Shown here piece after piece: positions 56,463 to 64,000 of a stretch of DNA of 64,000 nt. Below the pieces are notes generated by a model. The model saw nothing but the letters and a program-made list of their open reading frames with translations. It made no database searches and was not told where the DNA came from. The stretch is taken from positions 310,001 to 374,000 of the forward strand of contig NZ_JAHLLW010000002.1 of the NCBI RefSeq assembly GCF_019426345.1, read 5' to 3'. A program made the position numbers and the translations under genes. The first letter of the stretch is position 1; each line of letters starts with the position of its first letter. Source of the DNA: Marinomonas lutimaris (GTDB lineage: Bacteria > Pseudomonadota > Gammaproteobacteria > Pseudomonadales > Marinomonadaceae).

Positions 56463-58361
56463 TTACTCCCAAGTGGCATCTTGTTCAGAAAGTGTGAAGT
56501 GTATGTCACGACCATCAGAACACATTTGCACAACGGCTGATGGCGAGCCATCATCATTTAATGTCACTAAACTAATCCCTGCTGCATTCAGAAGGCGCTC
56601 ACCGTGAGCGGCTGTTTCTGGTTTATGGGGAATAACTTTCATGCTGCGACGTCGAGTAAACCAGTTTAATGGTGATCTAGGTGAATAAAGCCAGCGATTT
56701 AAGCGATCAAATATATCCAATAATTTACTAGGAAATTCATTCTTAATTCCACTACTGGTAATTTGCCACAAGTCAGATCCTTGTTGGATACCACGTAGCT
56801 GAATGTCGTAAACAAAAGAGTAGTGTACATCTCCAGATAGAATGACAAAGTTTTTTGGGGTTTTGTTGTGTCGAAACATATTCATTAAGGCGTAAGCTGA
56901 GCCTGGATGAGCCATCCAGTTTTCAGCATCTACCATTAAGGGTTTGCCAATCCAAGTAAAAACTCGCTGGATACTTTCAATTAACTTCACGCCGAAAATA
57001 GGTGCTGGTGATACCAACACAACCGCGTCTAAACCTTTCAGTTGCTGCTGCAAGTCCGTTAACGCTTCCCAGTCCATTAGTCCCGAAGGGTTCTCCAGAG
57101 ATTTCTCAGAGCGCCAACGCTGGGTGCGGGTGTCTAACACAACAAGAGGTGGTGTCGTCTGCCAAGTATAATGCCAGTTTGAGAACCGAAAGAGCTCTTG
57201 TATTAATTCATCATGTTCTTCTCTGCCTGGGTTATTAAATACTTTTTGTACTTCGCTAATTAATCCCTCAGAGAAACGTTCAGGCGCATTCCCCCAGCCT
57301 TGGCAAACTAGATAGCCAAGTAGGGCATTACCAATAATGCGTGCAGAGAAAGGGTGGTTATAGGCCGTTTGCTCCCAGGCTGCGGTAAGATTCCAATCAT
57401 CTGTAATATCATGATCGTCAAAGATCATCGCTGCTGGAATATGCGCAAGAGCGCGACGTACTTTCGGTAAACCTTTTACAAAGTCTTGCAGAATAGGGAT
57501 ATGTTTCAAAAAGTCTTTTTTTTGCTCATCAGACAAACCTGATGGTTCAGACCAGCCACTACGTTCTAATAACAAATCCCACCCTTTAGGTGACCAAACT
57601 AGGGCGTACATGGCGAGCATTTCTGCTAAAGAAATTAAGTGATTTTGGGCTGTGTCCGTCGTAAATACAGGCTTGCGTACACCACCAAAAAATTGATCAA
57701 TCATACCTCGATTCACTTCATTTTCTGGTAGAAGTGTTTCTCTTGCATAGTAATAAGAGGATTCTTGGTGAAGCTTTTTGGAGCTCTCAATGTCTACACA
57801 AGGTAACTTTTCGTCAGGCATACCAAGATGAGGGATTAACTGATGAATGGCCCACAGCATTGGACCTGCGACATCATCTGCATAAATTTGATCTCCACTC
57901 ATCATCAAAATACTTGGCCAGTCTGTTGGGGTGGTATTTTGCAACAGCTCGTCAACCCTCAGTAACCCGTCTTTGCTAGGATGATGAGGCTTACGACACG
58001 AACCATGTAGAATTTTTTTTATCTTAGGCTGCAAGATAAAAAATGGCAGAGGCTGATCGGGATAAACAAGATCTTCAGCCCAATGAGTCCAATCAAGACC
58101 ATTAAGCTGAATGTCATAATGAATAGGCTGATTCGTGGGTAGCGCCGTTTCTAGTTTGATATCAAGCAACTGTATAAAAAGATTATCGCCCGCTTTTAAC
58201 TGAGTATGGCATTCAGCTGTTTGAGTTTTATGTAGGGTAAATAGTACTGTTTCACTTTTATACAATGTCAAATCAACAGTTACAGGCTCTGTAGTCATTA
58301 ACCAGAACGTGAGCTGATTTGGGGTCATTCTTCGCAATATTGGACCAGCTAATACCTGCAT
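56463..58361 (-). CDS. PhoD-like metallophosphoesterase
   Basis: 632 residues using the ATG at 58361 with AAGGAAA upstream. N-terminal beta domain (about 1-120), then a PhoD/alkaline phosphatase D-type catalytic core: HGSCRKPHH near residue 130, MSGDQIYADD near 160, FDDHDITDDWN near 315, and SGDVHYSF near 490 supply metal ligands. No signal peptide or Tat motif is seen, so it is probably cytoplasmic, unlike secreted PhoD. Substrate unknown; it may act on phosphodiesters. Confidence 0.85.
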   Translation of the reverse strand: MQVLAGPILRRMTPNQLTFWLMTTEPVTVDLTLYKSETVLFTLHKTQTAECHTQLKAGDNLFIQLLDIKLETALPTNQPIHYDIQLNGLDWTHWAEDLVYPDQPLPFFILQPKIKKILHGSCRKPHHPSKDGLLRVDELLQNTTPTDWPSILMMSGDQIYADDVAGPMLWAIHQLIPHLGMPDEKLPCVDIESSKKLHQESSYYYARETLLPENEVNRGMIDQFFGGVRKPVFTTDTAQNHLISLAEMLAMYALVWSPKGWDLLLERSGWSEPSGLSDEQKKDFLKHIPILQDFVKGLPKVRRALAHIPAAMIFDDHDITDDWNLTAAWEQTAYNHPFSARIIGNALLGYLVCQGWGNAPERFSEGLISEVQKVFNNPGREEHDELIQELFRFSNWHYTWQTTPPLVVLDTRTQRWRSEKSLENPSGLMDWEALTDLQQQLKGLDAVVLVSPAPIFGVKLIESIQRVFTWIGKPLMVDAENWMAHPGSAYALMNMFRHNKTPKNFVILSGDVHYSFVYDIQLRGIQQGSDLWQITSSGIKNEFPSKLLDIFDRLNRWLYSPRSPLNWFTRRRSMKVIPHKPETAAHGERLLNAAGISLVTLNDDGSPSAVVQMCSDGRDIHFTLSEQDATWE

Positions 58362-58420
58362 AATTTTCCTTATACGACTTGTTGAATAGTACATTTAGTA
58401 ATATCTAACAAGGTACAACA

Positions 58421-58831
58421 CTAATCTGCAAATAAAAGGTCAGCTTTTTCAAAAAGTATAGGTCGGCCTTCCTTTGTTGTGGAAGTTATCGTCATCTTGG
58501 CATTTAACATCAATTGATCATCGCAAGATCGATAAATTTTTTGAAGAAAGGCAAGTTTAAGCTTAGATATGCGCTCTACACTTGTTTGAATGTAAAAAGA
58601 ATCGCCGCTTTGTAAGGACCTTTTGTATTCTAACTCAGCTTTTATCAATACAAGGTGTATTCCTTGTTTGGTAATTTCAGCAAAGTCTAATCCTCTAGAT
58701 TTTATGAATTTATGTCTAGCATGTTCTAGATAGTTTTGATAAACAGCGTTGTTAACAATTCCCTGCATATCACATTCGTAATCACGAACTTCAGAATGAT
58801 CGCGATCTTTTTGCTCCAAATTGTCCTTCAT
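58421..58831 (-). CDS. Acyl-CoA thioesterase of the 4HBT/YbgC type
   Basis: 136 residues, hot-dog fold. VRDYECDMQGIVNNAVYQNYLE near residues 15-36 holds the catalytic-type Asp and the helix start (YbgC has D-x-x-G-V-V/V-Y-H); here Gln precedes Gly. It could be the paralogue replacing ybgC, which is missing from tol-pal. Last 4-gene stretch on this strand; no clear operon partner. Confidence 0.85.
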   Translation of the reverse strand: MKDNLEQKDRDHSEVRDYECDMQGIVNNAVYQNYLEHARHKFIKSRGLDFAEITKQGIHLVLIKAELEYKRSLQSGDSFYIQTSVERISKLKLAFLQKIYRSCDDQLMLNAKMTITSTTKEGRPILFEKADLLFAD

Positions 58832-58857
58832 GGCATTGCCTTAAATATAGTAGTTTT

Positions 58858-59868
58858 TTATTCATGATGAGCAATACGATTTTTTCCAGATCGTTTTGCG
58901 TACAATAAATAATGTTGTGAACGCTCAACTAGCTCGTTAGGGCTTTCGTCACCGAATAAAGTGGCTACTCCTATGGAAACAGTCACCTGTCGCAGTAGCA
59001 CCTTAGTATTTTTGTAGCGTATTTTTTGAATTGATACTTCATTACGAATAAATTCAGCTAATTGAGATGCAACGCTTAACTCTGTCTCACTTAATAGCAT
59101 TGCAAACCGACCACCTTTAAGACGAGCAATAGAACCATTTTCTGGCAACAACCCAAGTAAAAGCTTTGCTATGTATCGAATAAGTGATGTGCCTACTTTT
59201 TTACCATATTCTTGATTAATCTCAGCAAGGTCATCAATGTCTATTAACAAGAGGGTTAAATCATCCTCAGCATAAGGCACGAGAGAGAATAACGATCGTT
59301 CAAAACCTTTTTCATTAGCCAATAAGGTAATTGCATCAAGTTCCGTATTTTTCTTCACATCTAGCAATTCAGATCGAAGCGTAGCTAACTCTTCTTGAGC
59401 AGAAAGTAGCGAGCGACTAAAATTTTCAACAGCTTGATTGGCTTTAAAAGCACCTTGTTCTAAAAAAAGTGCAAGTTTTTCGACTTGGGCGACATTATTG
59501 GCATTTTTAAGTGCCGCTTTTGCGCTACGCAGTGTGCCGTTAAACTTTTCAAGCTCATTAGAAATACTCGTAGTGTCCGTTTCTAAATTAGTAGTAAGGC
59601 TTTTTAATGTTGAATCCTGGCGGTGAGCGTACTGAAACTCTTCAGGTAATAAAAATTCATTGAATAGCTCTTGAGATACAAAAGCGGGCAGGCTGCCAAA
59701 CCGACGTAACGCACGATCAACAACTTGGTTAAGTTTTGGGCTTCTATTTGAAGCATATTCATACCATATCCCATAGTTATAGGGGGTTGGCGGAATATCC
59801 AGCTTCACCATAAGAGGTATTGCTGAGCGCATTAGCTTATTAGCTTGCTTAATATTATTCTGGAACAT
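58858..59868 (-). CDS. GGDEF-domain protein with degenerate active site
   Basis: 336 residues from the ATG at 59868 (AGAGG upstream; an ATG at 59886 has no good site). N-terminal helical domain with LDIPPTPYNYGIWYEYASN, seen in front of some diguanylate cyclases, a coiled linker, then a GGDEF-fold domain (about 165-336) with TLLLIDIDDLAEINQEYGKKVG and VSIGVATLFG. The signature RxGGDEF is replaced by RLKGGRF near residue 250, so the Asp-Glu needed for catalysis are lost, and no RxxD inhibitory site is seen. It should not make c-di-GMP; a GTP or c-di-GMP sensing or scaffold role is likelier. Confidence 0.85.
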   Translation of the reverse strand: MFQNNIKQANKLMRSAIPLMVKLDIPPTPYNYGIWYEYASNRSPKLNQVVDRALRRFGSLPAFVSQELFNEFLLPEEFQYAHRQDSTLKSLTTNLETDTTSISNELEKFNGTLRSAKAALKNANNVAQVEKLALFLEQGAFKANQAVENFSRSLLSAQEELATLRSELLDVKKNTELDAITLLANEKGFERSLFSLVPYAEDDLTLLLIDIDDLAEINQEYGKKVGTSLIRYIAKLLLGLLPENGSIARLKGGRFAMLLSETELSVASQLAEFIRNEVSIQKIRYKNTKVLLRQVTVSIGVATLFGDESPNELVERSQHYLLYAKRSGKNRIAHHE

Positions 59869-60046
59869 CGGAACCTCTGCTGCCATTAGTTACCACCAAG
59901 ACGTCCCATTTCGTTGGTGGCAATTCATGTTTTATAAAAGAGCGCGAAAGCTCGGTAACATTACGGCTTCGATTTTATAATGACTTAGTATGTTTTTTCA
60001 TTATTGAAAACAGGAATATAGTAAGACTAATAATTTATAATAGCCA

Positions 60047-60391
60047 TTAGCCACCGGTAAATTTACTAGAAAAACCTTCTTTTTCAAGTAACTCTTTGAC
60101 TTTTTGTCGGTTATCTCCTTGTATCTCAATCTGACCATCCTTTACAGCGCCACCGGTACCGCACTGAGTTTTTAATTTTTTACCCAATACTTTTAGTGCT
60201 TCTTCAGTAAGCGGAAGGCCCGTAATAACAGTAACGCCTTTACCTTTACGACCTTTGGTTTCGAGGGCAATCAAGACTTTTCCGTTACCAACAACATTCT
60301 CATTTTTGCATTCACACCCAGAAACAGGGTGCTCGCATACGGGACAAAGTCGACCTTGATCCGTTGAATAGACTAAGTTTCGATTCTTCAT
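60047..60391 (-). CDS. yciH: SUI1/eIF1-like translation factor YciH
   Basis: 114 residues. A short N-terminal cysteine cluster (CPVCEHPVSGCECK, possible zinc site) followed by the SUI1 fold with KGRKGKGVTVITGLPL, LKTQCGTGGAVKDGQIEIQGD. Bacterial YciH resembles eIF1 and may influence start-codon choice. Confidence 0.92.
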   Translation of the reverse strand: MKNRNLVYSTDQGRLCPVCEHPVSGCECKNENVVGNGKVLIALETKGRKGKGVTVITGLPLTEEALKVLGKKLKTQCGTGGAVKDGQIEIQGDNRQKVKELLEKEGFSSKFTGG

Positions 60392-60536
60392 GGGTTCTCA
60401 CAACCTCTAACATCCGTTGAAATTAAGTATTTTATCATTTCAATAAAAGCGAATCAGATAAATAATGCTAAATTCGGCATTTAGTGAAAATCTACACTAA
60501 GCTAACGATATCACCAGTTTACAGTACGTGTTTAAT

Positions 60537-61079
60537 ATGAAGAAAATACTTAAAATTCGACAAGCAACTGAAGCAGACCTTAGGAGTATTTTGCTCTTTG
60601 AGTTTCGTAACAGAGGATGGTTTTCGCAATTCTTACCGAATCAAGTATTACAGCAACAAACGGAGACGTACTTCAAAAGCTTACTCAGAAGTAAATTAAA
60701 GAATTTACAATATTTGGTCTGCCTACCTAATGATGTCTTAATTGGACGATTTAATGGACAATTATTAAACAGCGAATCAATAGAAGTCTCTTATCGGATT
60801 GCTAAGAATTTCACTAATCAAGGCATTGCTCAATACGTGTTAAAACACTTATTACTTCTTTGGGCGAGCAACGGCGTCAAAGAAGTATATGCGCAAGTGG
60901 CAGACCACAATAAAGCTTCAATGAAAGTGCTGCTTTCTTGTGGTTTTGAAGTGAATGAAATACAAAAAAATGCGATAAATTTAGCCCCCGAAATCCATGA
61001 CTGCTGGGTATTCCGCTGGTCAGTCACAGAAGATTCTTACTATAAAATAGCTAGGTTAGATAACATTCAAGTTTGTTAA
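60537..61079 (+). CDS. GNAT-family N-acetyltransferase
   Basis: 180 residues from the ATG at 60537; a GTG three codons earlier is also possible. Acetyl-CoA-binding core VSYRIAKNFTNQGIAQYVLKHLL near 84-106 (R/Q-x-x-G-x-G/A type, degenerate) and QVADHNKASMKVLLSCGFE near 122-140, the typical RimJ/RimL-like ending. Substrate unknown. Its 3' end overlaps the convergent pseudouridine synthase gene by 29 bases. Confidence 0.82.
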   Translation: MKKILKIRQATEADLRSILLFEFRNRGWFSQFLPNQVLQQQTETYFKSLLRSKLKNLQYLVCLPNDVLIGRFNGQLLNSESIEVSYRIAKNFTNQGIAQYVLKHLLLLWASNGVKEVYAQVADHNKASMKVLLSCGFEVNEIQKNAINLAPEIHDCWVFRWSVTEDSYYKIARLDNIQVC

Positions 61080-61776
61080 GAATATTAGTCATTTCGTCAC
61101 TAAAATCGGCTTTTAAGGTAATGATTTGCTCGCTTATAGGGTGAGTAAATTCAAGACATGAAGCATGCAGCATCAATCTAAAATCCTCAGGCCAAATTTC
61201 TTTGACAACTTTATTAATGTGACGGCAACCATAACAAGAATCACCAACCAGAGGATTCAAATGATGCTTGAAATGTCGGCGAATTTGATGCTTTCTGCCT
61301 TGCTTGGGGGTGACTTCTAGCCAGCTTAAACGCATACTGTCATAACGACTTACAGGAAAAGGAAGTTGAAACTGCTTTAATCGAGTAAAGCTTGTTACAG
61401 CCTCCCTTTCTGTGCCTTCAATTTTAAAACGAGATCGACCTTTTTGCTCATTAAGCTTCGCAAGAGGGTAATCAATCACACCTGATTCTTCACAATATCC
61501 ACGCACTAAACAATGATAAGTTTTCCGTGTTTTAGACTCTGAAAACTGAATAGCAAGATGCCTTGCTACTTCAGGGCTAAATGCCATCACCAATACCCCG
61601 GACGTTCCGCGATCAAGCCGATGAACAGGGAAGACCCATCTCCCAGTTTGATCTCTTAACCTTTGAACTACAGCGTCTTCCTCATCTTTGGCCAAATGAG
61701 TTCTATGCACAAGCAGACCTGCAGGTTTGTTGACGGCAACCAAGTGTTCGTCTTGAAATAAAATATTTAAAGTCAT
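61051..61776 (-). CDS. truC: RluA-family pseudouridine synthase (TruC-like)
   Basis: 241 residues. HRLDRGTSGVLVMA near residues 53-66 holds the catalytic Asp; RKTYHCLVRGYC and KQGRKHQIRRHFKHHL are the usual RluA blocks. No S4 domain, which with its length fits TruC (tRNA pseudouridine 65, E. coli 260 residues). Overlaps the dehydrogenase stop by one base upstream, so the two genes are coupled. Confidence 0.87.
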   Translation of the reverse strand: MTLNILFQDEHLVAVNKPAGLLVHRTHLAKDEEDAVVQRLRDQTGRWVFPVHRLDRGTSGVLVMAFSPEVARHLAIQFSESKTRKTYHCLVRGYCEESGVIDYPLAKLNEQKGRSRFKIEGTEREAVTSFTRLKQFQLPFPVSRYDSMRLSWLEVTPKQGRKHQIRRHFKHHLNPLVGDSCYGCRHINKVVKEIWPEDFRLMLHASCLEFTHPISEQIITLKADFSDEMTNILNKLECYLT

Positions 61777-62711
61777 TAAGGTTTATCTATAAAAGAAGTT
61801 ATTTTATTCATTGCCATGTCCACCAAAGTTTGCATTGCTTCATCACTGGCCCAAGCAATGTGTGGCGTCAGCAAAAAATTTGGCTGTTTAGTAAGCATTT
61901 GAAGTGGATGATCTAGTGGCATAGGCTCTTGTGTTGAAACATCAAAAGCAGCGCCTGCAATGACGTTATTTTTGAAAGCTCGAACTAGTGCATGCTCATC
62001 TACAATACCACCGCGGCTAATATTTAGTAGTAGACAGCTCTGTTTCATTAACGAAAACTCAGCGTCACTAATTAGATCTTTTGTTTCTGGTGTCAGCGGG
62101 CAATTGATACTGATGACATCCGCGAGCTGTAAGGCCTCTTCAAACTTGATGTAACCAGATCTAGTGTTTATCGCTCCTTTGCGATCAGCAAAGACCACCT
62201 TCATTCCGAAAGCCAGAGCAATGCCAGCGACTTTTTTGCCTAATGTGCCGCCTCCTACAATGGCCATAGTCGAGCCAGATAAATCTTTGATAGAATAATC
62301 TAGAAAACAAAAATATTCAGAAGATGCCCATCGTCCAGTTTTTACCGCATCTAAATAAGATGCTAGATTTCTTCTAAGTGCTAGCAACATAGCAAAGGTA
62401 TGTTCAGGCACACTTATTGTTGAGTAATCGGTCACATTTTGGACGGTAATGTTTTTTTTCTTACAGGCTTCTAGATCTACGTTATTCATACCTGTCGCCA
62501 TGACTTGCACGAGTTTTAAATCCGCCGCGCCATTTATCGCAGTAGCGTCAACCATTACTTTATTGGTCAACACGATATTTGCATCTTTAATGCGCTCCGC
62601 CACGAGTTCAAGTGGTGTGTTTTCATATGTCACCACATCACTAATTTGAACGGGCAATTGAATATTTATCTGCGCAGGGAATGATCCTCTATCTAAGAAA
62701 ACTGCTTTCAT
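61776..62711 (-). CDS. NAD-dependent D-2-hydroxyacid dehydrogenase
   Basis: 311 residues. Rossmann motif AIVGGGTLGKKVAG near residues 150-163, the substrate-binding Arg in NISRGGIVDE near 230, Glu and the catalytic His in LTPHIAWASDEA near 283-293. Reduces or oxidises 2-hydroxyacids such as glycerate or glyoxylate-type compounds; the precise substrate is not evident. Shares an operon with truC. Confidence 0.9.
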   Translation of the reverse strand: MKAVFLDRGSFPAQINIQLPVQISDVVTYENTPLELVAERIKDANIVLTNKVMVDATAINGAADLKLVQVMATGMNNVDLEACKKKNITVQNVTDYSTISVPEHTFAMLLALRRNLASYLDAVKTGRWASSEYFCFLDYSIKDLSGSTMAIVGGGTLGKKVAGIALAFGMKVVFADRKGAINTRSGYIKFEEALQLADVISINCPLTPETKDLISDAEFSLMKQSCLLLNISRGGIVDEHALVRAFKNNVIAGAAFDVSTQEPMPLDHPLQMLTKQPNFLLTPHIAWASDEAMQTLVDMAMNKITSFIDKP

Positions 62712-62730
62712 TGAACCTTCCTTATTTTTT

Positions 62731-63360
62731 CTACTTAATATTGTCTAATAGTGGCTGCAAATGTGGCAGTATATTTTGCAATACGATTGGTTGACCTGCT
62801 TTATTAGGATGCAAGCCATCGCTTTGCATTAGATCTTTGTTTAGGGCGACATTTTCAAGCATAAAGGGGAGGTAGGCGAGGCTGTACTTGCTCGCAATGT
62901 CTTTGTACAAATTAAAGAACATTTGCGTATAGCGTTTACCGTAATTTTGCGGAATCTGGTTACCAATTAATAACACCACGGCGCCACTTGTTTGAGCTTG
63001 CTCAATCATTTTTTCCAAATTAAGTGTGGTCTGATCTAAAGGGTAACCACGTAATGCATCATTAGCACCAAGCTCTAACACTACTATATCTGGTTTATGG
63101 GTAGCTAAAAGATCATTAAAACGAGATAGGCCACCTTGTGTTGTTTCTCCGCTAACACTGGCATTTATAACCTGTATTTCAGGGTGCGATTGAGAAAGTT
63201 GATTTTTCAGTAAACTAACCCAGCCATCTTGTTGTCGTAAGTTATACGCCGCACTGAGACTATCACCCATAACCAGTAAAGTAGAAGCTGAAACGAATGA
63301 ACTAATGAATAGCAGCGTGATTATTGTACATAGTTGTCTTAATTGCTTTTTTAAAAACAT
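62731..63360 (-). CDS. tesA: Arylesterase/acyl-CoA thioesterase I (TesA)
   Basis: 209 residues (E. coli TesA 208). Signal peptide (LLFISSFVSAS), then SGNH hydrolase blocks: MGDSLSAAY with nucleophile Ser near residue 35, GETTQGGLSRF, LELGANDALRG, and DGLHPNKAGQ with catalytic Asp-His near 179-182. Periplasmic enzyme. Divergent from the ybbA-like gene, the same pairing as in E. coli. Confidence 0.95.
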   Translation of the reverse strand: MFLKKQLRQLCTIITLLFISSFVSASTLLVMGDSLSAAYNLRQQDGWVSLLKNQLSQSHPEIQVINASVSGETTQGGLSRFNDLLATHKPDIVVLELGANDALRGYPLDQTTLNLEKMIEQAQTSGAVVLLIGNQIPQNYGKRYTQMFFNLYKDIASKYSLAYLPFMLENVALNKDLMQSDGLHPNKAGQPIVLQNILPHLQPLLDNIK

Positions 63361-63386
63361 ATCAAACCTTTTTAGAGTGAATCACC

Positions 63387-64000
63387 ATGGCTAGAAACAC
63401 CGCGATTAAAGTATCTAATTTAACTCATACAGTGACGTCGAATACAGGGAATTTAACCATATTGAAAGGAATCAATATGGAAATCAAGGAAAGTGAGTCC
63501 GTGGCCATTGTCGGTTCATCTGGCTCTGGCAAGTCTACTTTGTTAGGTTTGCTAGCTGGATTAGATGTAAATACGTCCGGTGATATTTTTCTTTATGATC
63601 AAGAGTTTTCTAGCCCATCAGAAGAGCAAAGGGCACTTGTTCGTGGCCAATACGTTGGCTTTGTTTTTCAATCATTCCATCTTTTGCCAAGTCTTCAAGC
63701 CATTGAAAATGTCATGTTGCCCGCTGAGCTAAAAGGCGATAAAGATGCGCGCAAAAAAGCGGAAGCGCTACTTGAAAAGGTTGGCTTGTCACACCGTTTG
63801 ACTCATTATCCTAATCAGCTTTCAGGCGGTGAACAACAACGTGTTGCCATTGCTCGTGCCTTTGCTTCCAACCCAAAAATACTGTTCGCGGACGAGCCTA
63901 CAGGCAACCTTGATGAAGAGAACGGTAAACTTATTATCAAGTTGTTGTTCGACCTTAACCAATCCCAAGGAACAACGTTGGTGATGGTGACTCATGATAA
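63387..64000 (+). CDS. ybbA: ABC transporter ATPase YbbA-like, truncated by window end
   Basis: About 204 visible residues, open at the window end. Walker A GSSGSGKST near residue 45, Q-loop FVFQSFHLLPSL, signature LSGGEQQRVAIARA near 148-161, Walker B ILFADEPTGNLDE, and the switch His in VTHD near the edge. It is of the LolD/MacB-like class that works with a YbbP-type permease, expected just beyond the window. Confidence 0.93.
   Translation, partial: MARNTAIKVSNLTHTVTSNTGNLTILKGINMEIKESESVAIVGSSGSGKSTLLGLLAGLDVNTSGDIFLYDQEFSSPSEEQRALVRGQYVGFVFQSFHLLPSLQAIENVMLPAELKGDKDARKKAEALLEKVGLSHRLTHYPNQLSGGEQQRVAIARAFASNPKILFADEPTGNLDEENGKLIIKLLFDLNQSQGTTLVMVTHD

Overview
The window looks like chromosomal DNA of a marine gammaproteobacterium of the Oceanospirillales type, most likely close to Marinomonas. 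This is inferred from AT-rich base use, the gene families, and the order ruvCAB-tolQRAB-pal-cpoB-tRNA(Lys)-nadA, which E. coli shares from tolQ onward. No rRNA, CRISPR array, IS element, integrase or complete prophage was seen. Most of the window is core metabolism in short operons separated by clear rho-independent terminators. Layout: 1-5.6 kb holds pgm (its 5' end probably lies before the window), a spermidine-synthase-like gene and a large FAD/Fe-S dehydrogenase (ydiJ). 5.6-16.6 kb is the accessory part. It carries a possible cysteine-peptidase-like protein, a minus-strand operon of three DUF2589-like proteins plus a zinc-ribbon protein, a divergent muramidase, and a tight plus-strand group: SAM methyltransferase, substrate-binding protein fused to an ABC-permease-like domain, second permease-like protein, and a seven-TM protein joining a Cache sensor domain to a pentameric ligand-gated ion channel (pLGIC) module. 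A convergent AAA-AraC fusion regulator closes it. 16.6-35 kb: PLP enzyme, nadK, rhomboid protease, yeaC-like and DUF2797 genes, pepN, a coiled-coil lipoprotein, metH with a cobalamin adenosyltransferase next to it, a Rid protein, a cyclic-nucleotide-binding protein, the ABC-F factor ybiT, a MOSC protein and ornithine/lysine decarboxylase. 35-43.7 kb: a YeeE/YedE pair, a TerB-like pair, sodB, cysDN, and a MarR/siderophore-interacting-protein operon behind a Fur-box promoter. 43.7-54 kb: aspS, ruvCAB, tol-pal, three identical tandem tRNA-Lys genes and nadA. 54-64 kb: coiled-coil protein, nitroreductase, tRNA-Ser, PhoD-like phosphatase, thioesterase, degenerate GGDEF protein, yciH, GNAT, truC, hydroxyacid dehydrogenase, tesA, and the start of a ybbA-like ABC ATPase that runs off the window. 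The best candidate for an undescribed system is 11.2-15.2 kb. Two ABC-permease-like proteins, one carrying its own amino-acid-type binding domain, appear to lack the EAA coupling loop and have no ATPase gene beside them. They overlap a Cache-pLGIC channel gene. The arrangement suggests a ligand-sensing membrane complex or ligand-gated ion conduit rather than an importer; this is inference from sequence alone. All family calls were made by eye, with no database search.
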